Positions 57,893-64,000 of a stretch of 64,000 nt of DNA are shown here, piece after piece. The number at the start of each line of letters is the position of its first letter. Positions within the stretch are counted from its first letter, which is position 1. The notes under the pieces were generated by a model. The model was not told the origin of the DNA, made no database searches, and worked only from the letters and a program-made list of their open reading frames with translations. A program made the translations under genes and the position numbers. Where the stretch lies: NCBI RefSeq assembly GCF_014621775.1, contig NZ_CP061204.1, positions 1,756,501 to 1,820,500 on the forward strand. Reading direction: 5' to 3'. Origin of the DNA: Stenotrophomonas sp. 169. Lineage in GTDB: Bacteria > Pseudomonadota > Gammaproteobacteria > Xanthomonadales > Xanthomonadaceae.

Positions 57893-60067
57893 CTACCTGG
57901 CCGGCAGCAGCCGGGGCTGCTTTTCATACCATTCCTTGGCACCGGCCAGATGCCACTGGCGGTTCTCACCGTCGAGTTCGATGCCGGCGCCCAGTACGCC
58001 CCAACGCAGGTACAGGTCGCCGCGCTTGCCCGGCTTGCCGATGTCCAGCCGCCCGCGCAACGAAAGCCGTGCGTTCTCCGCTTCCAGGTCATCGATCACC
58101 AGCTGGCCCTGCCGCCAGCGCAACTGACCGCTGGCCTGCACCTCGCCCGAATCCACCAGCCCCAGTACCCACCGGGGGTAGGCGCTGCGTTCGCCGAATA
58201 CATCCAGCAACGGGCCCGCATCGCGCAGGCGGATGTCGGCCACCGCATCGGCATTCAGCGGCGCCGACGCACCCAGATGCCCGCTGCGCACCGCCAACTC
58301 GCCCCACCACCCGGCATCGGTGCTGTCGGCGATGCGGACGTCCTGCAGACGCACGGTGGTGCCGCCCAGGTCGAACTGCTTCTGCTCGAAATCCGCCCGC
58401 TTGATGCGTGCCCGCAGCAGCGCATCGCCGCGCATCGCGACACCGGCCAGCTGCATCCGCGCACCTTCGCCACGCAGGTCGGCCTTGCCCGTCCCGATGC
58501 GGCCGGAGGTATCCAGCTCGACATCGCCACTCAGCAGGCCGGTACCGCCCAGCAGCCGCAGCTGGTCATTGCCCACGAAGCGGTTGTAGCGCGACAGGTC
58601 GGGCACACGCGCGTCGTTGAACCGCAACCGGGCGCGCACACCTTCCTTAAGCTCTTTCAGGCGTGCATCCCCGGTGAGATCCAAGGACATCGCGCGGCCA
58701 TCAAACAGCACCTGATCGGGCGCATCCGTCGGTGCAGCGCGGAACTGGGGAATCTCCACCTTCAACTCCGCCTGCGGCGTGGTGCCCTCGGTAATGCGGC
58801 CCTTGGCATGTGCATCGCCGCGCATCCGCACCCCCGCCACATCGGCAATGGCCACCACCTGCGGAACCTCGGCGGTGCTGCCCGGTGCCAGTTGGCCATT
58901 GGCCAGTTTCAGGTCTGCCTTCACCAGTCCGCCACCATCCAGCCGGAACCACGGCTTGCGCACGATCAGCTCGGAGATCCAGTTGAGCGATTCGAACTTC
59001 CAGCTCGCGCGTACCTCGCCGGAGGTCCGTGGCAGCAGGTCGGACAGATCATCAAAGGGAATCGTGCGGCCGGCGATGTGCAGGTCGGCGTCGATCTCGC
59101 TGCCGGTATCCTCGTCCTTTGGCAGCCGGGCCTGCAGGCGGATCTGCTCGGCGACGTTGAGCTGCAGTGCCAACAGGCCGCGATCGGTCGCGTGGTCACC
59201 GGCGTGCACCGGCAGGCGCCACACCAGATGGCTGCCCGGCCGCAGCACGCCACCGTGATCCATTGCCAGGTCGGCCTGCAATCGCGCCGTAGACGGGATC
59301 GTACCGACCTTGACGTGGGCGCCGGCCGTGTCGATGCGCAGGGCCTGGCTGCGCGCATCCACCTTCAACTCGGCGGTCAGGATGCCGAGCTTGCGGCGTC
59401 CCGGCGCTTCGTCGCGGTAATGGCGCGGAAAGCTGGCACGCGCGTCAAGGTGGGCCTGGTCCAGCACGGTCGTGCCATCGAGGCTGATCGTGGCCTCATC
59501 GAACGTCGCCGTGCTGTCGAGCAACTCGGCGGGCCCGCCGCGCAGCTGCTTGACGAATCCCACGGTCGCCTGGCCCTTGCCGGCTATCAGCAGCTTGCCG
59601 AACTCGCCGCTGCGGACGCTGTCGCTATGGATCTCATCCATACGCACGGTCCATCCCCGGTCGCTGCGTGGCGGGGGCGGGATGGCCTTGTCGACCTGGC
59701 GGATCACGGCGCGTACGCCGGCGGCATCCACGCGCGGGATATGGATCTCACGACGCAGCAGCGCGGGCAGCGAAATATACGCGCTTGCCCGCTCACCACT
59801 GAACACGAACAACGTCCGGTTGGCCTGCACCCGCACGTGCACGTTCCATAGCACTGCATGCCCTGGCACCACGGTCAGGGCAGGGCCGCTGTGCAGCTGG
59901 AACTTGTCCGGCTTGCGGTTGGTGACCATGTCGAACAGCGGCGTGTTGAGGAAGATGTTGCCTGCAAGCAGATACAACAGATACAGCGCCAACAGGGTTG
60001 CCAGCGCGATACGGACAGGTCGGGGCCAGCGCGGCAGGCGCTGCAGACGCGCAGGAATCAGGGGCAT
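57893..60067 (-). CDS. AsmA-like membrane-anchored periplasmic protein
   Basis: A 724-residue protein with one N-terminal span (about residues 18-38, VRIALATLLALYLLYLLAGN) after a basic Arg/Pro-rich leader, and a long periplasmic part of repeating beta strands (for example GKADLRGEGARMQLAGVAMRG, given here as GKADLRGEG and MQLAGVAMRG). This matches AsmA/TamB-type or DUF748-like repeats linked to lipid transport between membranes. The assignment to a subfamily is tentative. Gene stands alone, converging with the REP array. Confidence 0.6.
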   Translation of the reverse strand: MPLIPARLQRLPRWPRPVRIALATLLALYLLYLLAGNIFLNTPLFDMVTNRKPDKFQLHSGPALTVVPGHAVLWNVHVRVQANRTLFVFSGERASAYISLPALLRREIHIPRVDAAGVRAVIRQVDKAIPPPPRSDRGWTVRMDEIHSDSVRSGEFGKLLIAGKGQATVGFVKQLRGGPAELLDSTATFDEATISLDGTTVLDQAHLDARASFPRHYRDEAPGRRKLGILTAELKVDARSQALRIDTAGAHVKVGTIPSTARLQADLAMDHGGVLRPGSHLVWRLPVHAGDHATDRGLLALQLNVAEQIRLQARLPKDEDTGSEIDADLHIAGRTIPFDDLSDLLPRTSGEVRASWKFESLNWISELIVRKPWFRLDGGGLVKADLKLANGQLAPGSTAEVPQVVAIADVAGVRMRGDAHAKGRITEGTTPQAELKVEIPQFRAAPTDAPDQVLFDGRAMSLDLTGDARLKELKEGVRARLRFNDARVPDLSRYNRFVGNDQLRLLGGTGLLSGDVELDTSGRIGTGKADLRGEGARMQLAGVAMRGDALLRARIKRADFEQKQFDLGGTTVRLQDVRIADSTDAGWWGELAVRSGHLGASAPLNADAVADIRLRDAGPLLDVFGERSAYPRWVLGLVDSGEVQASGQLRWRQGQLVIDDLEAENARLSLRGRLDIGKPGKRGDLYLRWGVLGAGIELDGENRQWHLAGAKEWYEKQPRLLPAR

Positions 60068-60201
60068 GGTGGACCGCAGGCGGGAATCATGCTGCTACTA
60101 TCGGCAGCGGCCGGCGGCAACAGCGTGAAGGCTGCAGGCTCAGGTGATACTTTCTGCAGGGGGGCTGCACGTCCCTGTTGCCTGTTACTGGAGTGAACTG
60201 C

Positions 60202-61011
60202 ATGTCGCTGCTGTCCAACCTGCTGCCGATCCTGATGATGGCCGGCCCCGCCGTACTGCCCGAACCGCCGGCCAGTGACCCGATGTTCCATGCCGAGCCC
60301 GGGTCGCTTCAGCCCGAACAGATACGCGCCATGCAGCAGCGCCTGGCCGACTGGCCGCAACTGGGGTATTACCGCGAACAGAATGCCGCCTTGCCTGCCG
60401 CCACGGCCGACCGCCCCCGTGTGGTCTTCTTCGGCGACTCCATCACCGAAGGATGGGGCGCCACCGGCAGCAGTACGTTTTTCCCCGGCAAGGGCTACAT
60501 CAACCGCGGTATCTCCGGACAGACGACGGCGCAGATGCTGCTGCGCTTCCGCCAGGACGTGATCGCGCTGCGCCCGGCGGTCGTCGTGGTGCTGGCCGGC
60601 ACCAATGACATCGCCGGCAACACTGGCCCGGCGACGCAGGCGATGATCGAGGACAACCTGCACGGCATGGTGGAACTGGCCAAGGCCCATGGCATCGCAG
60701 TGGTGCTGTCATCGGTGCTTCCCGTGAGCAGTTACCCGTGGCGCGCAGGGCTGCGGCCAGCGGACAAGGTGCGGGCCCTGAACACAGCGCTGAAGCAATA
60801 CGCAGGCACAGAGGGAATCGTGTTCCTGGACTACCACGCGCTCATGACCAACAAGGAAGGCGGGCTGGATGTCGCGCTGTCGGCGGACGGGGTGCATACC
60901 ACGCCGGCCGGCTACGCGCGCATGGCCCCCCTGGCCGAGGCCGCGATCGCCGACGCACTGGCTGCGGCGGGCGCGGTGCCATCAGGCAGGACGCAGGGGA
61001 CGCAGCGGTGA
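60202..61011 (+). CDS. SGNH/GDSL hydrolase
   Basis: A 269-residue esterase-like enzyme. Block I FFGDSITEGWG (Ser nucleophile), block II INRGISGQTTAQML (Gly), block III AGTNDIAGNTG (Asn), and block V ADGVHTTPAGYARMA (Asp, His) are all intact. A weak hydrophobic N-terminus (MSLLSNLLPILMMAGPAVLP) suggests export, so it may act on cell-surface or periplasmic esters. TGGAG lies before the ATG at 60202. Confidence 0.9.
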   Translation: MSLLSNLLPILMMAGPAVLPEPPASDPMFHAEPGSLQPEQIRAMQQRLADWPQLGYYREQNAALPAATADRPRVVFFGDSITEGWGATGSSTFFPGKGYINRGISGQTTAQMLLRFRQDVIALRPAVVVVLAGTNDIAGNTGPATQAMIEDNLHGMVELAKAHGIAVVLSSVLPVSSYPWRAGLRPADKVRALNTALKQYAGTEGIVFLDYHALMTNKEGGLDVALSADGVHTTPAGYARMAPLAEAAIADALAAAGAVPSGRTQGTQR

Positions 61012-61060
61012 AACGAGCCGGGTGGTCTGGTCGCTCGCCGGACGGAATGCTGCGTTGAGC

Positions 61061-61393
61061 GTGCCCACCACACCGGATGGCCGTTACATTGTCGTCCGCG
61101 GACGTCTGTGGCGTGCAGCCAACCCTGGATTGGACGAGGTCACCCGGACGGCGTTGGTGGCCCAACTGATGGACGCGCGGCGAGCGGTGAAAACGGCCCT
61201 GGCTGCAGACGACGCAGCGCAGCTTGCTGCCGCGCGTGCCGCGGTTGACGCCGCGAAGATAGGGCTGGGAGAGCGTGGTCCGGTCTGGTGGAGCGACGGG
61301 GCGAAGGACTTCAACCGTCATCTGGTGAAGAACACGCCGTATGCAACGTGGTATGCGGCTCTGCCGTGCAGCGAGCAGGGGCCGAACGCATGA
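61061..61393 (+). CDS. Conserved hypothetical protein (110 residues)
   Basis: Begins VPTTPDGRYIVVRGRLWRAANPGLDE and has an Ala-rich helix (ADDAAQLAAARAAVDAAK) and a WWSDGAKDFNRHLVKNTPYATW tail. This layout is a frequent orphan protein in pseudomonads and xanthomonads, whose function I cannot name. GTG at 61061 is chosen as homologues begin at this Pro-Thr; a TTG two codons earlier is possible. It overlaps the next gene by 4 bp. Confidence 0.7.
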   Translation: MPTTPDGRYIVVRGRLWRAANPGLDEVTRTALVAQLMDARRAVKTALAADDAAQLAAARAAVDAAKIGLGERGPVWWSDGAKDFNRHLVKNTPYATWYAALPCSEQGPNA

Positions 61394-61770
61394 AGTGGCG
61401 CATCGCGTTGTCCGTCTTGATCTGGCTGTTATGCATTCCGGGGATGATGTGGCAGCTGATGTTCGTAACGGTTGCGCTGGGGCAGCCCCTGAGCTGGGAG
61501 GGATGGCCTCCCCTCCAAGACCTCTATCTCTTTGTCGCCGCGCCCGCGAGCTTGGCGGCCTGGCCCATTCTGGGTGCGCTCAACCTGCGTTGGTTGGAGC
61601 GCCGTCCGCTGCATTGGCGTTGGCCGCTGATGGGGACCTTGCTGGCGGTGGGATGGCTGCTGCCGGGCGTGCTCGGATTGCTGCTGTTCGCCGCGCCGGG
61701 TGTCCTGTTTGCCACCTATCTCTGCCTCTGGCACGTCACGATGTGGCGCAGACAGCAGCGAACGGCTTAG
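61390..61770 (+). CDS. Small inner-membrane protein (126 residues)
   Basis: Four hydrophobic stretches (starting MKWRIALSVLIWLLCIPGMM, then about residues 47-62, 76-102 and 100-118) with an Arg-rich loop (LRWLERRPLHWRW). ATG overlaps the previous stop (ATGA), so both are translated together. I recognise no family. Confidence 0.65.
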   Translation: MKWRIALSVLIWLLCIPGMMWQLMFVTVALGQPLSWEGWPPLQDLYLFVAAPASLAAWPILGALNLRWLERRPLHWRWPLMGTLLAVGWLLPGVLGLLLFAAPGVLFATYLCLWHVTMWRRQQRTA

Positions 61771-61794
61771 CGCTATCGCGCACCGTCCGTCACG

Positions 61795-63759
61795 TCAGGT
61801 CACCACCATCGACCCCTGTACGCGGTCCATCGCATCGAGCTGCAGCTGTGAAGCATCCAGCTGGATGGTGCAGCGCAGTCCATCATCGGCAAAGCCGTAG
61901 TCGACGTCGGCACCGATCTGGTACGGCAACGCGCGTTCGATCAGCTCACGTCCCGCACCACCGCCACGGATCTGCTGGGGATTCTCCGGCAGGTCGTGTA
62001 CATCGTGTTCGTTCCAGTCGATGCGCAGCGTAGGGGCACCGGGGTCGGCAGCGCCGGTCTCCAGCAGCGACCACCGCACATGCAGCCGACCTCCCTGCTG
62101 GCGCAGCGCCCCGTACTTTACCGCGTTGGTCGCCAGCTCGTGCAACGCCATCGCCAGGGGCTGCACGCTGCCTGATCTCAAGGGAATGTTGTACGGACCT
62201 TCCAGTACGATCTGATCGCCCTGTGCCGCCGGATCGCAATGCGCGGCCAGCTCCCCGCGCAGCAGCGCATCGAACTGCACCCGGTCCAGTTCGCCAAGCC
62301 GCGACAGCAGGCCCTGCGCGCGTGCCAGGGCATCCAGACGGGCATCGAAACGGCTGGCGAAGTCGGTCATGTCGCGGCTGGTGGCGAGGGTGCGGCTGGC
62401 CATCGCGCGCACTACCGACATGATGTTCCGTGTCCGGTGTTGCAGCTCATCGACCAGGATGCGCAGCATCGCCTCACTGCGCCGCCGTTCTTCTTCATGT
62501 TCGCTGCGCTCGGTGACATCGCGCGTGGTCCCGACGATCGCTTCGACGTTGCCGCGCGCGTCCAATTGCGGGACGAAGATGTAGTCGTACATGCGACGCC
62601 CCAAAGGACCTTCGAACGGGACGTCGCCCCGTATGGGCTTGCCGGTCGCGATCACTTGATCGAGCTCGCGGCCATGCATGGCTGCATGCCAGTCGGGGTA
62701 GCCCAGCTCCAGGCAGTTCAGGCCCAGCGCCTCTTCCTCAGTCTTGCCCCACATCCGCAACAGGGCACGATTGGCGTAGGTGAAGCGATGATCGAGGTTG
62801 AAGATGTAAGCAAGGTCCGGTGAGCTGTCCAGGAACGCTTTCAGGCGGCGACGCTCGCGTTCTGCGTCATGCAGCGCGTGCACCACCGCATCGGCCGCCC
62901 GCTCCAGTGCCAACTGCTGGTCTTCGCGGTCCAGCACGACGGCCGCGATACGGGTGCCGAACTGTGCGACATCTTCCTCCCACCCGCTGAGCGGGCGCGC
63001 CTCGGACAGGCACATCAGCAGCCACGCACGCGGACCTGCACCGGCGTGGGTGATGGCAATCGGGTTGCAGGCCTGCAGTCCCTGTTGCTGGCAATGGCCC
63101 TGCCACTGCGCCGCCCATGCCGCGTCCGTCGACGTGTCTGGTGGAACCGCAGCGACAGACCCGCCAGTGAAGCGCGCGGCAAGCGGGGAGCAGGACGCGC
63201 GCTCAAGTTGCTCCAGCAGAGCAGGGGGCATGCTGCTCCCGATGACATAACGCACCAGCGGCTCACGTGCGGAGGCGACGACGACGCACGCCCGCAGACC
63301 CGGCTTCATCCGTTCAATCGAGTCGATCAGTACCTGCAGGCACTCGCGCGGCGGTGTGCCCCGTGCCAGCGTATCCAGCAGTGTTGCCTGTTCTCGTACC
63401 AGCAGTTCGGCGCGCACCCGGCGGGTCATGTCCAGGCACATGCCGTTGATGTGGTCACGCTGCCGATCCAGCCGCCCGCGCAGCATCAGCCAGCGTCGGC
63501 TGTTGCCATCGGTCCAAGGGAGTTCGATCTCAAAGTGCGGGGCGTCGCGGGTCTGCCGATGCACGCGCCGCCATGCAGCGCGCAAGACGGCAGGTGCGAT
63601 GCCGCCCAGTTGATCAGCGGCGGTACCCGACGCCGTGAGCTGCCGTCGAGCGATATCGAAGTGCCAGACACCCAGGCGGGAGTCGTCGAGGATCGTTTCG
63701 ACGGCGACGTCGGACAGGGCAGGGGGCATGATGGCGAAGGGAAAGTTCGTCAGGCCCAC
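61795..63759 (-). CDS. HWE-family sensor histidine kinase with PAS and GAF-like domains
   Basis: A 654-residue soluble kinase. Order: PAS-like region (about 20-115), GAF-like region (about 125-285), PAS with PAC (about 310-420, DSSPDLAYIFNLDHRFTYAN) and HWE kinase core (phospho-acceptor His441 in DELQHRTRNIMSVV; N-box HELATNAVKYGAL; WNE at 582-584; GGGAGRELIERAL). The His of the N-box and the W-x-E define the HWE family. No membrane spans and no adjacent response regulator, so its partner is elsewhere. The start may be the ATG at 63759 or 10 codons later. Confidence 0.9.
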   Translation of the reverse strand: MGLTNFPFAIMPPALSDVAVETILDDSRLGVWHFDIARRQLTASGTAADQLGGIAPAVLRAAWRRVHRQTRDAPHFEIELPWTDGNSRRWLMLRGRLDRQRDHINGMCLDMTRRVRAELLVREQATLLDTLARGTPPRECLQVLIDSIERMKPGLRACVVVASAREPLVRYVIGSSMPPALLEQLERASCSPLAARFTGGSVAAVPPDTSTDAAWAAQWQGHCQQQGLQACNPIAITHAGAGPRAWLLMCLSEARPLSGWEEDVAQFGTRIAAVVLDREDQQLALERAADAVVHALHDAERERRRLKAFLDSSPDLAYIFNLDHRFTYANRALLRMWGKTEEEALGLNCLELGYPDWHAAMHGRELDQVIATGKPIRGDVPFEGPLGRRMYDYIFVPQLDARGNVEAIVGTTRDVTERSEHEEERRRSEAMLRILVDELQHRTRNIMSVVRAMASRTLATSRDMTDFASRFDARLDALARAQGLLSRLGELDRVQFDALLRGELAAHCDPAAQGDQIVLEGPYNIPLRSGSVQPLAMALHELATNAVKYGALRQQGGRLHVRWSLLETGAADPGAPTLRIDWNEHDVHDLPENPQQIRGGGAGRELIERALPYQIGADVDYGFADDGLRCTIQLDASQLQLDAMDRVQGSMVVT

Positions 63760-63802
63760 CGTTTTGCCAACCCCGACGCAAAGAGCACGTGAAGGCTACC
63801 CG

Positions 63803-63936
63803 GTAGCGCCGACCCATGGTCGGCGAGCGCAGCGAGTTCGAACGGTGCAGAACTGCACGGTAGCGCCGACCCATGGTCGGCGAGCGCAGCGGGACTCGAA
63901 CGGTGCAGGAATCCGCCGAGCGTGGCTCGGCGCTAC
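63803..63936. repeat. Three SMAG palindromes: two class B (+) and one class A (-)
   Basis: Class B copies at 63803-63826 and 63860-63883, each with the tail GAGCGCAGCG and an AACGGTGCAG stretch after it, then a class A minus copy at 63913-63936. The last two make a 77-bp hybrid B/A REPIN. The tails show the first 57 bp were tandemly duplicated. Confidence 0.85.
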
Positions 63937-63961
63937 CCGCCAGTATGCGCAGGGCGCGCCA

Positions 63962-64000
63962 TCACCAACGCAATCGTGCGCCGGCGTAGACGCCGAATCC
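63962..64000 (-). CDS. C-terminal end of an outer-membrane beta-barrel protein (partial)
   Basis: The last 12 codons before TGA read GFGVYAGARLRW. Alternating hydrophobic residues ending in a C-terminal Trp are the signal that the Bam complex recognises on outer-membrane barrels. The rest lies beyond the window. Too short to name the protein. Confidence 0.5.
   Translation of the reverse strand, partial: GFGVYAGARLRW

Noticed and set aside
63880..63912. GGGACTCGAACGG, similar to the T-arm of a tRNA on the minus strand.
   Set aside because: No acceptor stem, anticodon arm or CCA context surrounds it, and the same AACGGTGCAG sequence is duplicated with the REP tails.

Overview
The window is GC-rich, densely coded bacterial chromosome from the Xanthomonadaceae, most likely Stenotrophomonas. 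Three things point there: the housekeeping neighbourhoods (rpsF-rpsR-rplI without priB, smc-zipA-ligA, mtnA-gyrA), a GyrA with Gln83, and many short palindromes that begin GTAG and end in GGC, as the SMAG (REP-type) repeats of Stenotrophomonas do. I see no rRNA, tRNA, CRISPR array, prophage or insertion sequence. The only transposase-like gene is a RAYT.

Layout. 1-6.6 kb (+): the 3' part of a giant NAD-glutamate dehydrogenase, then NAD kinase and a 5'-nucleotidase. 6.8-13.2 kb (-): a DUF2939 protein, an aldo/keto reductase, a DUF2461 protein, exonuclease I, and kmo/kynU of tryptophan-kynurenine catabolism. 13.5-18.3 kb: a PgpC-like phosphatase (+), then a minus-strand train asnS, two small proteins, a PaiB-like flavoprotein, carbonic anhydrase and 3-hydroxyanthranilate dioxygenase, which is the third kynurenine-pathway enzyme. 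18.4-20.6 kb: an IscA-type protein, a repeat-rich gap and an MFS exporter. 20.9-35.7 kb (+): the core block of ribosomal proteins, smc, zipA, ligA, a GNAT, epmA, a DUF3011 protein, mtnA and gyrA. 35.7-36.5 kb: a RAYT gene framed by two REPINs of equal length. 36.6-45.7 kb: accessory genes, namely a DUF3037/HipA-like kinase pair, a fosmidomycin-resistance-type MFS with a divergent AraC regulator, a LysR/SDR divergent pair, a Tat-exported aldo/keto reductase, a YqcI/GntA-like protein overlapping a LysE exporter, and an unrecognised protein. 45.8-57.7 kb: a sugar catabolic locus (BadF-type kinase, AgaS, GatZ/KbaZ, EamA transporter, GH36 alpha-galactosidase, lipoprotein amidohydrolase, DeoR regulator, TonB receptor). 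57.9-64 kb: an AsmA-like protein, a GDSL hydrolase, two small proteins, an HWE histidine kinase and the last codons of an outer-membrane barrel.

The most coherent functional unit is the 45.8-57.7 kb locus. Its genes suggest that an alpha-linked galactoside or N-acetylgalactosaminide crosses the outer membrane through the TonB receptor, is cut by the Tat-exported GH36 enzyme, enters by the EamA permease, is phosphorylated by the BadF-type kinase and is channelled through AgaS toward tagatose phosphates. The DeoR-type regulator probably binds TTTCGTT-type repeats found at both divergent promoters. No deacetylase and no catalytic tagatose-bisphosphate aldolase subunit lies in the window.

The most distinctive DNA-level feature is the REP/REPIN population: at least 30 palindromes in four sequence classes. 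They include hybrid REPINs of nearly constant length (73-74 bp), a 34-bp tandem array and a 121-bp direct duplication.
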